Counted from the stretch's first letter, positions 38,601 through 46,290 are shown. The stretch: 64,000 bases of DNA from Cyclobacteriaceae bacterium (GCA_020436165.1 JAGQYI010000029.1:186001-250000), one strand, 5' to 3'. Notes: generated by a model not told the origin, from the sequence alone. Numbers and translations are program-made.

Positions 38601-38840
38601 TTGATCACTTGGGTTATCAAAAACAAGAATAAGAGGATTGTTGACTGGGTTGAATGATTTGTTTGATGAAGTAATGTTTTGAAAAGGACTTAAAACAGCA
38701 TTTGGTTTGAGAACATCATTGAGAACATGAGATATTCTAAATGGAAAAGGAGTTTGCTTAGAGAGAATATCTTCACTAGAATAAAGCCCATTACTCTTAT
38801 CAAAATCTAGTTTTTTAAATAAACTATTTAATCCTGGCAT
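35640..38840 (-). CDS. Eco57I-like N6-adenine DNA methyltransferase (type II/IIG-like)
   Basis: A 1066-residue protein. Motif I is VLDPACGSGIF (about residues 375-385) and the catalytic motif IV is NPPWG (about 498), both marking an amino-methyltransferase acting on adenine. AYYTPPYMVDYVL before motif I is typical of type IIG and related enzymes. The N-terminal 330 residues (for example ILVFDNPSDQKRKEL and SQAPAILITDNLGRPEIYHGY) resemble the non-catalytic N-terminus of such enzymes, and I see no PD-(D/E)XK site there. The C-terminal half is probably the target-recognition region. Cleavage is presumably supplied by the two nucleases downstream. Confidence 0.85.
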   Translation of the reverse strand: MPGLNSLFKKLDFDKSNGLYSSEDILSKQTPFPFRISHVLNDVLKPNAVLSPFQNITSSNKSFNPVNNPLILVFDNPSDQKRKELASQCFSFSQAPAILITDNLGRPEIYHGYDFEGSGREQLRRIDVDISLFHIDRIASGETWRFLFDNYYKDIKKVDRWLLNNVVDARRLLVSSDVGNLPFTIANRLIGRLLFIRYLIDRNVQFSDQSFIVGDDKKSKAQSLNNLLTNKTKLYGFFNYIASKFKGDLFPMNNSTKNNENELELVSDLHLEILFNLFNCSKFFVGENVKGYYVQPSLFDTYDFEVIPVELISNIYENFLGTSNNEENKKKSIRSFSKGTRQSEIKAYYTPPYMVDYVLSQTVDKKLNNSVITSAKVLDPACGSGIFLVETIRKLVQHHIDTSGAKSNSTISNEELWNIVKENIYGIDIDNQAVEITILSIYITLLDYKTPIEIENFKFLPLKGTNLFSGLENDFFNEDSKFQKLLLNKNLDFIVGNPPWGKVKESSYLDYLKKLDGNRFPKIGKQEISQAFLIRVKDFMKINTECMLIVTGKVLYNTEVTKEWRQWLLAFYEIIQVAELSPVNNKVTGGPEIFEGAKQSPAILHFKFPTKEFDFSNLITHTTFRPNNNFLYFKAITISRRDIKYIPQFKFIDSKGGADWLWKILVHGSFFDFQFIKRLKSDYPTLSKIVEINKVEYKGGLKFKDGNKKVEYAQISNLPFLELESRKEFKQFSINPSKTIQDQVEYLRLKGTIDENQIAYLPDLKFFKGFKLLCKKGLEVGNDFNGVSAISKSDLAFPSSVMSFVLTESNRSSDHEQLLWNIAGLINSKLFSYYVFNTSSSAGIDRTRVYFKEFLDFPVVLDGKVASQAKKIQELIENKPNLMVSPEYESNLKIEFKKLNSLVFTAYNVSRIEQSLIDYALQVAIPEFKRIKDPVYILSNHQKVEQLKAKLIKYSKVFSEHFKKLGNLGLDTTISIGQFYSISIFKITQKSNSQNIDIVDDDQVSFLNKIPELTTAKISQSIYVDSDLRGFGRDYFYIVKPSEFKYWHEAVAHEDLSEIIRTVTQA

Positions 38841-38886
38841 CTAGTCTTGTTTTTTCAAATCTGAGAAATATAGTTGTCAATATCCG

Positions 38887-39780
38887 TCAATTGAAACCAA
38901 TTTTAAGCTTATTCTTTAAAAAATCATTAAGAGTTTGGGGTTGGATTACTTCAACTTCACCAATCATACTCAGCAAAAACCTACCTATACCTAAAAAACT
39001 ACATACATGATTTCTGTAAATAAACCCATTATCTGTTTTGCTAATTGATGTTTTGGTGCGAGGATATTCCTCAATTATTAAATTATAAGCCCTTTGATTC
39101 ATACGAAATGAAACTTCTATTTTTTCTTCTCCACTTATTCTAAAATCATCTATGTTGTAAGATTTATGTAAATGTAAATATTGAAATGAATTGGAGGTTT
39201 TAATAACTTTTCTTATTCTTTGAATTTTAAAAAGTTTGTTAGTTAATGAAGAAATTTCAAAGCACCAAGCATAATTTAACTCTTCAACTATTCGAATCGG
39301 TTCAACCAATCTATCACGAGTATTTAGAGAACTTGATGAACGATATTTGCTAAGTATAATTTGAGCTTTTTCTTCAATAGCGCTTCTTATTTCAGTTATT
39401 ACTCCTGATTTTCTTTTATTGATAATCTTGTAACTAGAAATGTTATTGTTGAAGAGATATTTAAGTTTTTTAAATAATTCAGGGTTGCCTTGCTCATCAT
39501 CAAAATAATTAATTACATCATTTATTAATTCAAATTCTTCTTGTGATATGTGGATTAGGTCTGCGAAAGAAAAGTCAGTTTTTTTATTCTCTATAAATTT
39601 GAAGTACCCATTTATTGACTCGATTAAAAAACCAGCTCTTTTAAATGACTCTATATATCTATAGGCTGTGCGGGTTGAAATTTCTAGTTTTTCCGCTATT
39701 TGTTCTATGGACTGACCAAAAGGACTTGTTAATAAACGAGATACTTCTAAAAGCCTTTCTATTTTAGCTTGATCGTCCAT
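38887..39780 (-). CDS. HTH-WYL-type transcriptional regulator
   Basis: A 297-residue protein. The N-terminal helix-turn-helix is IEQIAEKLEISTRTAYRYIESFKRAGFLIES (about 24-54). The C-terminal half has the layout of a WYL domain (LVEPIRIVEELNYAWCFEIS, then KLFKIQRIRKV) and a WCX-like end (IEVSFRMNQRAYNLIIEEYP, VEVIQPQTLNDFLKNKL). Regulators of this type often control phage-defence operons such as BREX and CBASS and may sense nucleotides or DNA fragments. It is directly upstream of the methyltransferase (46 bases) and probably represses this cassette. Confidence 0.82.
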   Translation of the reverse strand: MDDQAKIERLLEVSRLLTSPFGQSIEQIAEKLEISTRTAYRYIESFKRAGFLIESINGYFKFIENKKTDFSFADLIHISQEEFELINDVINYFDDEQGNPELFKKLKYLFNNNISSYKIINKRKSGVITEIRSAIEEKAQIILSKYRSSSSLNTRDRLVEPIRIVEELNYAWCFEISSLTNKLFKIQRIRKVIKTSNSFQYLHLHKSYNIDDFRISGEEKIEVSFRMNQRAYNLIIEEYPRTKTSISKTDNGFIYRNHVCSFLGIGRFLLSMIGEVEVIQPQTLNDFLKNKLKIGFN

Positions 39781-39832
39781 AATAAATGATTTTTGATATT
39801 CTTTCTATTTTAAACATGAAGGATAATTACTG

Positions 39833-40447
39833 TCAATGAATCTTTAAATAAGCTTCTTTTACTTGATTTCTTCGTATCCCTAAGTATTTCCTAGTATATT
39901 GAGTAGAAGAATGGTTCAACACCTCTCCTACAAAAATCAGTGCTTGTTCATCCTTACCTTTATTGTCAAAAACACGGTAAGCAAATGTTTTTCTCAGTGT
40001 ATGACTTGACGGGTTTTCTGTTTCAATATCAGCTTTTTCAAGAATATTCTTAAATGCTTTATTAAATGCCCTGGTTGAAATTGATCGTCCCGGATGTCGT
40101 GGACTTTCTAGAATAAGGTCGTGGATGTTGATCGGGTCCACAATCTTATAGTTGGATGTTACCAGTTTAAGTAGCTTCTCATTAAAATAGATCTTCCGGT
40201 GTTTTTCGGTTTTGAATTCATACAGATCCTTGTCGGACTTGTCCAAAAAATCATACCAGGTAAAGTGAAGCAATTCCTTTGCCCGGGGACCCAGGTATCC
40301 ACCAATAGCAATGGCCGTTTGGTAGCGGGCCAGCATAATCTTCCTCTCCCCTTCCGATTCGTGAATGGTCACGCTCAGTTCCTTCAATAATTTCTGAAAT
40401 TCTCCATCCCAATCCAGGGGGCTGCAGGCAGTTTGTGATGTGCTCAT
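39833..40447 (-). CDS. Short tyrosine recombinase (catalytic domain only)
   Basis: A 204-residue protein consisting almost only of a tyrosine-recombinase catalytic domain. The active-site residues are visible: Arg55 in GPRAKELL, His149 and Arg152 in SSHTLRKTF, His179 in LNHSS and the nucleophile Tyr188 in TRKYLGI. A lysine in FKTEKHRK would be the beta-hairpin lysine. The usual N-terminal arm-binding and core-binding domains are reduced to about 35 residues. It is the first gene in the defence cassette, 52 bases before the WYL gene. Repeats lie just upstream. It could drive element mobility or local inversion. Confidence 0.85.
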   Translation of the reverse strand: MSTSQTACSPLDWDGEFQKLLKELSVTIHESEGERKIMLARYQTAIAIGGYLGPRAKELLHFTWYDFLDKSDKDLYEFKTEKHRKIYFNEKLLKLVTSNYKIVDPINIHDLILESPRHPGRSISTRAFNKAFKNILEKADIETENPSSHTLRKTFAYRVFDNKGKDEQALIFVGEVLNHSSTQYTRKYLGIRRNQVKEAYLKIH

Positions 40448-40498
40448 TTCGGGGCAATTTGCATCGTTTTAGGGTACCAGTTTTTAAATATACGTCTT

Positions 40499-40618
40499 AA
40501 AAGTGGAACTTACTACAATAATGAAATGCAAAATTATGAGTAAAAACCTTCCCTATTGGCTGTAATGAAAGAAAACGTGAGGCTGCTGAAGAGTTCCACC
40601 TAGAGCAAAAGTGGAACT
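40499..40618. repeat. Direct and inverted copies of GTGGAACT upstream of the recombinase gene
   Basis: AAAAGTGGAACT occurs at 40499-40510 and again at 40607-40618 as 12-bp direct repeats. An inverted copy AGTTCCAC lies at 40592-40599, so 40592-40618 is a perfect 8-bp inverted repeat with an 11-base spacer. The 81 bases between the first copy and the inverted copy contain, on the minus strand, TAATTTTG (complement of 40530-40537), a -7-like box reading toward the recombinase. The copies may be recombinase or regulator binding sites. Confidence 0.6.
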
Positions 40619-40628
40619 GATGCAATAT

Positions 40629-41231
40629 TTATCTTGATTTAAGCTTGATACCAAACCCAAGGATTAATTGTGACCAATTGGATTGGAAATCAATACTACT
40701 ATTCGAGTCTGAAACTAAATTGGAATTAAATAGCGAATATTCTAAAATAACTTTAAAATTATTGCCAATAATAACCCCACCACCATAATTATACCCTTTA
40801 GTCAAACTAAGACTAATTGTTTCAGTATCATTAGGGTTTATCATACTTATTTTTCCAGTATAAACACCCCCTCCCCCTCTAACATATGGACTAATTACCC
40901 CTTCTTTATTAAACTCTATTAATAAAAACATGTTAGCTTGATTCAACTGAACCTCATTTCGGTATATCTCCTGATCATCATTATCTCTAGCGACAAAATT
41001 ATATGGATATAGTACATTCGTAGAAATATCTAAACCAAATTTAAGAACTCCACCGTACATCACTTTTATGCCAACCGGAACGGAATGAGCATTGGTCCAA
41101 TTATCAAAGTCAAAATCAGACCTTGAGATACCAGAATATACTTCCAAAAAAGTTGATTGTGCTTCTGTTCGAGAACACAAAGAAATCAGAAGTAATATAA
41201 TAAAGATTCTAGCCTTCACTTCTCCAATCAA
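40629..41231 (-). CDS. Putative outer-membrane beta-barrel protein
   Basis: A 200-residue protein with a signal peptide (IFIILLLISLCSRTEAQ). Alternating beta-strands follow (STFLEVYSGISRSDFDF, GVISPYVRGGGGVYTGKI, GYNYGGGVIIGNNFKVILEYSLF, WSQLILGFGIKLKSR), typical of small porin-like barrels, and the last residues form an amphipathic strand. It starts 23 bases inside the end of the metalloprotease gene, so the two are probably translated from one mRNA. Function unknown. Its DNA is AT-rich like the rest of the island. Confidence 0.75.
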   Translation of the reverse strand: MIGEVKARIFIILLLISLCSRTEAQSTFLEVYSGISRSDFDFDNWTNAHSVPVGIKVMYGGVLKFGLDISTNVLYPYNFVARDNDDQEIYRNEVQLNQANMFLLIEFNKEGVISPYVRGGGGVYTGKISMINPNDTETISLSLTKGYNYGGGVIIGNNFKVILEYSLFNSNLVSDSNSSIDFQSNWSQLILGFGIKLKSR

Positions 41232-42615
41232 TTTGCTTATGAACTGGCAATTTTGGTACTCTCTTTAACCCCATAACAGGTTGATAAATGCTACTAGAAT
41301 TTAAATTGAAATCTCCTGTTTCTATACGACCACCTGATACTTTGTCTGCATACCAGGTGCCATAACCACCGCCAGCTGTTTCAAATTGTCCACCAACTCC
41401 ATTAGAATCAAACGAACCATAAAAGGCAAAAAAATAATCATAGGATACCAAAACCAAAGTGCCATTGATATCAACACCCCCAATTAGAGGAATATCTACT
41501 AAAGCTCCAAAATACAAAACTCTAAAATAGCCTGATGCACCACCAACTTCATCTATTGAAACAAAGATTGGAGACCCATAATTGTCGGAACCCGAATATA
41601 TGCCTTTAATTGAACTTCCTGGATTACCTTGATCCGGTATAAATGGATTAGAGCCTTGCTGAACTTCTTGTCCATCAGTAACACCATCTCCATCTGTATC
41701 TGGGTTAAGAGGATTTAAGCCATAATAAACTTCCCAGTCTGGTAGCCCGTCATTATCAGTATCACAATCGTTAGGGTTTGTCCCAATTAGCCAAATCTCT
41801 GTTGCGTCATCAACAGTATCGCCATCGGAATCAAATTGGCTAGGTGAGCCACAGTTTTCATTAGTTGGCACATTTGTATCTGTAGGAGGTTCATCAACTG
41901 GCGGTGGTGAATCTCCATTATTGGAACCATACAATGCTTGTATACCCAAAATATCATCATTAGTTAGTTCATGCTTTATCACCCCTGGCAAAGCCTGCCA
42001 GTACATAATCGAATTCTCGTCATCGCTATGTTCCAGACCAAGACTGTGACCTAACTCATGAATTGCGGTTTCTAGCAAAGAATATTCAAAACCACTCGAA
42101 AATCCATCTTTCCAAAATATATCATCATTGAAATGGGCATCCCCTGATATGATTCCTTGAGCAGGAAAATATGAATGTGCCAGAACTGAACTGGGAAAAG
42201 CTTGATTTGTACAAGACTCTCCAACTATGCTATATAATTCACAATGTGAACCGGTACCAAACCCAATGACAATATCGGCTTGTGAGGCATCACTTGCTTC
42301 ATGAAATTTCAATGGTGTTACTGCAGCCCATTTGTTCAGTGCTTCTGCAAATATTTCCTTTTGTCTTATCGAAGATATTCCATCATAAGTAGCATTAACT
42401 AGATAGTAATAGAGGTTATCTTTTTGCCACCTGGATTTCAATTTATATTCTGCCAGCTTTTTATCTTGTGATTGAGGGAGTTCGTCATAAAAGTACCCTT
42501 CTCCACCTGTCACACCATTAGTAATTTTCCCGTCAAAATCAGAACAGCTGGCAGCAAATAATATTAAAAACACTATTATATATATATTATCGATCGATAA
42601 TGTCTTATAAAACAT
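41209..42615 (-). CDS. Secreted matrixin-type zinc metalloprotease lipoprotein with calcium-binding repeats
   Basis: The N-terminus is a lipoprotein signal (IVFLILFAASC, Cys24). The protease domain (about 60-230) has the zinc site HELGHSLGLEH (His186, Glu187, His190, His196) and the Met-turn SIMY (Met204), as in matrix metalloproteases and other metzincins. HSYFP and GDAHFNDDIFW match the structural zinc and calcium region. A proline-rich linker leads to thrombospondin type 3 repeats (about 263-334, for example DSDGDTVDDATE and DTDNDGLPDWE), then a beta-rich C-terminal domain. It probably acts on the cell surface. No prodomain cysteine switch is evident. Confidence 0.87.
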   Translation of the reverse strand: MFYKTLSIDNIYIIVFLILFAASCSDFDGKITNGVTGGEGYFYDELPQSQDKKLAEYKLKSRWQKDNLYYYLVNATYDGISSIRQKEIFAEALNKWAAVTPLKFHEASDASQADIVIGFGTGSHCELYSIVGESCTNQAFPSSVLAHSYFPAQGIISGDAHFNDDIFWKDGFSSGFEYSLLETAIHELGHSLGLEHSDDENSIMYWQALPGVIKHELTNDDILGIQALYGSNNGDSPPPVDEPPTDTNVPTNENCGSPSQFDSDGDTVDDATEIWLIGTNPNDCDTDNDGLPDWEVYYGLNPLNPDTDGDGVTDGQEVQQGSNPFIPDQGNPGSSIKGIYSGSDNYGSPIFVSIDEVGGASGYFRVLYFGALVDIPLIGGVDINGTLVLVSYDYFFAFYGSFDSNGVGGQFETAGGGYGTWYADKVSGGRIETGDFNLNSSSIYQPVMGLKRVPKLPVHKQIDWRSEG

Positions 42616-42937
42616 AATATATTACATATTACTTTTCGTATTTGTGAAAGTTACTATGGGGGAGCCTAATAAGTCAATACCCAACCTTGGGCATTTTTAA
42701 TATCATTTGCTCTTTTATGAGTCTTTGGTTGTCCACATATTAAATGAATCAAAGAGCTTAAAACTTACCATTTTCAACATTCTAAATGAACCACCAGAAA
42801 CCAAGATGCAAATGGGAAAAGTCCCTTATAATGAATTAATATTGAGCTTTTTCAAACATAATTGTATTGTTTTCCATTTCTACATTTTAAAATAGTAGCG
42901 ACATATTTTAAATAGCCTGTGAACGAAGGGAAACCAA
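42616..42937. other. 322-bp AT-rich gap between toxin gene and metalloprotease gene
   Basis: No convincing gene is seen. A 62-codon plus-strand frame lacks protein-like features. The protease promoter is expected here because that gene reads leftward from 42615. A small CCCA/TGGG hairpin at about 42682-42693 is too weak to call a terminator. Confidence 0.5.
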
Positions 42938-43255
42938 TCAATATTGCGATTTATTTAATTCTTTCAATAATTTTTCAGGATTTTGTCTATTATCCCAAAA
43001 TGCTGTCACAATAACAGTGTCTCCATTAATTTTATAATAAATACTAAAATGTCCCATTGAAGCAACTCTTGTTTTTGGAAATTCAGACAATCTATACATT
43101 TTGGGTCTCTTTGCAATTATTCTAACCTTTTCATTGCTTAGCTCTAACAGTTTCAAGGAATAGTTATTAGATTTATTACGTTCTACCCAGTACTGTAAAA
43201 TTATATTTCTTTGCCTGGCAGCGGTTTCGGTCCAGACTATTCTTTTGATAGCCAT
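42938..43255 (-). CDS. RelE/ParE superfamily toxin
   Basis: A 105-residue protein with the family layout: IVWTETAARQRNIILQYW at the N-terminus, a helical middle (YSLKLLELSNEKVRIIAKRP) and the C-terminal strand block VASMGHFSIYYKI and VIVTAFWDNRQNPEKL. Such toxins either cut mRNA on the ribosome (RelE) or poison gyrase (ParE). Which of these applies cannot be told from the sequence. Its start overlaps the antitoxin gene by 19 bases, as expected for a coupled pair. Confidence 0.85.
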   Translation of the reverse strand: MAIKRIVWTETAARQRNIILQYWVERNKSNNYSLKLLELSNEKVRIIAKRPKMYRLSEFPKTRVASMGHFSIYYKINGDTVIVTAFWDNRQNPEKLLKELNKSQY

Positions 43256-43479
43256 TCAAGTTCCCTTTGAGCCAGTGTCTCCTGGTCAATTACTCGCTTA
43301 TTTTTGATGTCGTCATCGCTCATCATTAGCATGAGCTTTTGTGCTTCAGTTAAAGGTATTTTTATATGCTCAACATTTGATGATTGTATCATTTTTTGAA
43401 GCGCTTTAAGATAATCTTGATCGTCAATTGCCATCAGACTATCAATTAATTTGTTTCGCAATTCTCTAGCTGTCACCAT
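43237..43479 (-). CDS. Antitoxin of the RelE/ParE pair
   Basis: The start is placed at the ATG at 43479, giving 80 residues. A longer frame from 43575 adds a segment unlike known antitoxins. The protein (VTARELRNKLIDSLMAIDDQDYLKALQKM, ending RVIDQETLAQRELEWLSKE) matches the helical antitoxins that accompany RelE/ParE toxins in Bacteroidota, whose C-terminal segment wraps the toxin. It is upstream of and overlapping the toxin gene and probably represses their shared promoter. Confidence 0.75.
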   Translation of the reverse strand: MVTARELRNKLIDSLMAIDDQDYLKALQKMIQSSNVEHIKIPLTEAQKLMLMMSDDDIKNKRVIDQETLAQRELEWLSKE

Positions 43480-43647
43480 AGTATCAAATATAACGTTTAA
43501 ACTTACAAAAATCATTCTAATTGGCACACATTTGCCATTTTTAACCGCCCGAAGCTTTAGCGAAGGTGGTTGCATCCCTCTACCCTTTTAATCACCGAAA
43601 TTAACAAAGGTGACTTCCTAAACCTGCAAAAGGGCCCCTCAGTTCTC

Positions 43648-44844
43648 TTACTGTTTTACCTCTAATGAATGCCGATAGTAATTCACAATAAAATTGAGAA
43701 CAAGGAGCAGCGTTAAAAGAAGACTGAGGTAAGCAAATAGAGATAGATGGAGCTGTACAAAAGTGAGCAGAAGCACTGCAATAGCCACCGAAAACAGGGT
43801 AAGCTGTACCTTAAAAATAGCAGGCCCTACTTGTTTAGGGTAGTTTAACAGGCGCATCATGGTGGCTATGCCCAGCAGAAACAAGGCCAGCGAAAACCCA
43901 AAAATTACGTTAAACGAAAGCCACTCCCCTGGCGCCTGGCCATAGCTTGCAAACAATCCGCTAAAGGCCATTCCCATCAACCCAAGAGCTAGCAAGGTAG
44001 GTATGTACAATAGTTCGAGCATGCTGCTTTTCAAATAACCTGATTTGCAGCGAACATCGGAGATGAGCGTAAAGAACAACCACCACAAACCAAACACAAT
44101 AAAAACGGCAAGTGTAAAATAAACCCAAACCATTGTATTTAACTCCTCCAGGTGGCCCACTCCCGTAATAACCCCGGACATGACTTCACCAAAAATAATA
44201 ATGGTAAAGAGCCCCATTCGCTCCGACATGCTGGAAGAAAGCGTAAATGCAGAGGCATTCCGACCTAAAAAGGCAACGGAAACAAATGGAGGGAGGTAGT
44301 TTAAAACAAGGGTTGTGTAAAACACCATCCATAAATACTGTGGCTCAACATATAAAGAGGCAAACAGCAAGGCAAATGAGAGAAGATAGAATACGGTATA
44401 TGGCCGGTTTAATTTGCGGTGGTATTTATCGTAAATACCCACGCTCCACCACAAATAGGTAATATATACCTGCATGATCATGAGCACAATGGTGATATTA
44501 AAAACAGCATCTGCACGCGAAAAATCAATAACAATGACAAGGGCGGCTACAATAAGTATTTGCCACAGGGTCATGAGCCGTGTGCGTATGCCGGTGGTTC
44601 CATGCAGGTCGTGGTACAGACTGCCATTGAGCCACCCCCAAAAGATCATAACAAAGAAATAAACGAAAACAAACAAGTTGTTCAGACTCAGGTCTTCGGA
44701 AAGATGGTGGGTGATCTTAGCAATGGCAATAACGTATACCAGGTCGTAGAACAGTTCCAGCCAGCTTACCTTTCTATCTTCAAAGTCGGTGGAGAATTTC
44801 TTTGGCGGGCCCCACCAATTGCTCGATTTAAGATCAAATTTCAC
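43648..44844 (-). CDS. LtrA-like low-temperature-requirement family membrane protein
   Basis: A 398-residue protein with about twelve membrane helices and the family signature VSWLELFYDLVYVIAIAKITHHL near the N-terminus. A second motif GLFTIIIFGEVMSGVI follows in the middle. LtrA was named from a cold-sensitive Listeria mutant and its biochemical role is unknown. The gene lies on the chromosomal side of the island, and its GC content is higher than that of the toxin-antitoxin pair next to it. The SGNH hydrolase gene lies 25 bases upstream on the same strand. Confidence 0.87.
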   Translation of the reverse strand: MKFDLKSSNWWGPPKKFSTDFEDRKVSWLELFYDLVYVIAIAKITHHLSEDLSLNNLFVFVYFFVMIFWGWLNGSLYHDLHGTTGIRTRLMTLWQILIVAALVIVIDFSRADAVFNITIVLMIMQVYITYLWWSVGIYDKYHRKLNRPYTVFYLLSFALLFASLYVEPQYLWMVFYTTLVLNYLPPFVSVAFLGRNASAFTLSSSMSERMGLFTIIIFGEVMSGVITGVGHLEELNTMVWVYFTLAVFIVFGLWWLFFTLISDVRCKSGYLKSSMLELLYIPTLLALGLMGMAFSGLFASYGQAPGEWLSFNVIFGFSLALFLLGIATMMRLLNYPKQVGPAIFKVQLTLFSVAIAVLLLTFVQLHLSLFAYLSLLLTLLLVLNFIVNYYRHSLEVKQ

Positions 44845-44869
44845 TTGTTCTTTCCTTTTTACTCGCTCT

Positions 44870-45562
44870 TTAAAATAGTACTTGATCTGTTATCCTGCTT
44901 ACCCATTCTGCGTACATTTTGCCCGAAGGATGCAGGCCATCACTGGCTACAAGGTCAGGCTGTTCCAGCCCCTTACGGGAAATATCGGTAATGTTAACGT
45001 AATGCACCTCATATTGACCGGAAATGGACTGATTAATGGCATTGAATGCATCAATCTGTTGGGATATGTTGGTGCTGCCACCTCCAAAAGGCGTATAGGC
45101 ATAGTCGGGTATGGAAACCACAAACACCCGGTCTTTCTTTCCACCCGCATAAGCAATAGCGCGCTTCAAAAGCTCTTCAAATTGCGTGCTGTATTCATCA
45201 ATAGAGCGGCCCTGGTATTGGTTGTTCACCCCAATAAGTAAGCTTACCCAATCGTAGGTGCCTTTTGATTCCGTTGCATCCAGCTCTTTAAGCAGGTCTC
45301 CGGTTGTCCAGCCGGTACGGGCAATAATTTCGGGGTTGGCAAAAGGTCTTTCCTGAGCATTTAAGACGTCAACCAATTGCACAGGCCAGCGCTCGCTTTC
45401 GGCAACCGACTGACCAATGGTGTACGAATCGCCCAAGGCAAGGTAAGTCGCTCCTGTTTGATTGTTTGTTTGGGTCATCTGGTCCATTTCTTTCTGGCCA
45501 TTTTGGCTACATGAATAAAGCGAAAGCGAATAGAAAAGCAAAAACAAAAGGTATCTGCACAT
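44870..45562 (-). CDS. SGNH/GDSL-family hydrolase lipoprotein
   Basis: A 230-residue protein with a lipoprotein signal (FLLFYSLSLYSC, Cys18). Its esterase blocks are GDSYTIG (nucleophile Ser46), GVNNQYQGRS (oxyanion Asn) and DGLHPSGKMY (catalytic Asp and His). SGNH enzymes hydrolyse esters of lipids, sugars or other small molecules. The substrate is unknown. Anchoring in the outer or inner membrane is expected from the lipobox. It is upstream of and probably co-transcribed with the LtrA-like gene. Confidence 0.9.
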   Translation of the reverse strand: MCRYLLFLLFYSLSLYSCSQNGQKEMDQMTQTNNQTGATYLALGDSYTIGQSVAESERWPVQLVDVLNAQERPFANPEIIARTGWTTGDLLKELDATESKGTYDWVSLLIGVNNQYQGRSIDEYSTQFEELLKRAIAYAGGKKDRVFVVSIPDYAYTPFGGGSTNISQQIDAFNAINQSISGQYEVHYVNITDISRKGLEQPDLVASDGLHPSGKMYAEWVSRITDQVLF

Positions 45563-45781
45563 AGCTATAACTCAGGGTTAAGCAAAATTAATCAAACATA
45601 ATTATCTTAAAATGCATTTAAATAACAAGAGTTCTATGCAAGCAAACCGATAATTAAAAGTAAAAAACAAAGATCCGATCGATCGATACCCCAACCAGTT
45701 CCAGGCTCATAATAATTTATAGTAGGATATTGTCTTTGATAGGTACTGATCCGCTAACTTTAATAATAAGATAAATAAGAA

Positions 45782-46222
45782 ATGAACACTGCATTTATAG
45801 AAATGCTCCAAAAGCGGCTTGCAGGACTTGAAGACAAGGAATTCAACCTGGAAGCATGGAAAAGCGGCACAGCTCTGCTCCTAACCCGTATTTTTTGCGA
45901 GGGCAATTCGTACAGCAAAGAGATAGAGTCCATGAAGGTGGATTATAGTAGTTGGTCGTTGCGTGATGCCACTTCGGATTATAATCCCAGGGAAGCGAGC
46001 AAGAGATTAGGTCGCGAGATTCTGGAATTGGCCATAGCCGAGCTTCAGCTCCCAGAGAGCTCTGCTAAAAGCAACCAGTACATCGCCTCCTTGCTTCAGG
46101 ATCAATCGGATAACCTCAAAGAAGCCATTGCAAAAAAGGATGAACAAGCCATACGAAACGTGCTGAAAAGCGAAAAGAAAGAAGTTCTTGTTGATTGGCT
46201 GGTAAAGCTGCTGGTTAAATAG
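45782..46222 (+). CDS. Hypothetical protein (146 aa)
   Basis: Not recognised. It is a helical, soluble protein with no signal peptide (for example EASKRLGREILELAIAELQLP and NLKEAIAKKDEQAIRNVLKSEKKEVLVDWLVKLL). It is transcribed alone, divergent from the SGNH hydrolase and convergent with the symporter. TAACTTTA at 45755-45762 is a weak -7-like box 19 bases before the ATG. Function unknown. Confidence 0.7.
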   Translation: MNTAFIEMLQKRLAGLEDKEFNLEAWKSGTALLLTRIFCEGNSYSKEIESMKVDYSSWSLRDATSDYNPREASKRLGREILELAIAELQLPESSAKSNQYIASLLQDQSDNLKEAIAKKDEQAIRNVLKSEKKEVLVDWLVKLLVK

Positions 46223-46290
46223 CGTTTGATCTGATAATTACAACCGACTAAACGTGGGTAACAGAATTTCAACACCAACCTTTCGCAACT

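Noticed and set aside
35640-38840. PglX of a BREX system
   Set aside because: The methyltransferase has NPPW rather than the usual PglX NPPY context, and no BrxC, PglZ or BrxL-like gene is present in the island.
33093-39780. DISARM or type I restriction system
   Set aside because: No helicase, DrmA/B/C or HsdS/HsdR-like protein is encoded.
42587-42600. Palindrome TTATCGATCGATAA
   Set aside because: It lies within the signal-peptide codons of the metalloprotease gene, and a similar CGATCGAT occurs by chance near 45678.
42707-42895. 62-codon plus-strand frame in the gap between the toxin gene and the metalloprotease gene
   Set aside because: Low-complexity, no recognisable domain, no promoter-like box, and AT-rich DNA makes such frames common.
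39833-43647. A tRNA gene as integration target next to the recombinase
   Set aside because: No cloverleaf or T-loop-like sequence was seen around either island edge.
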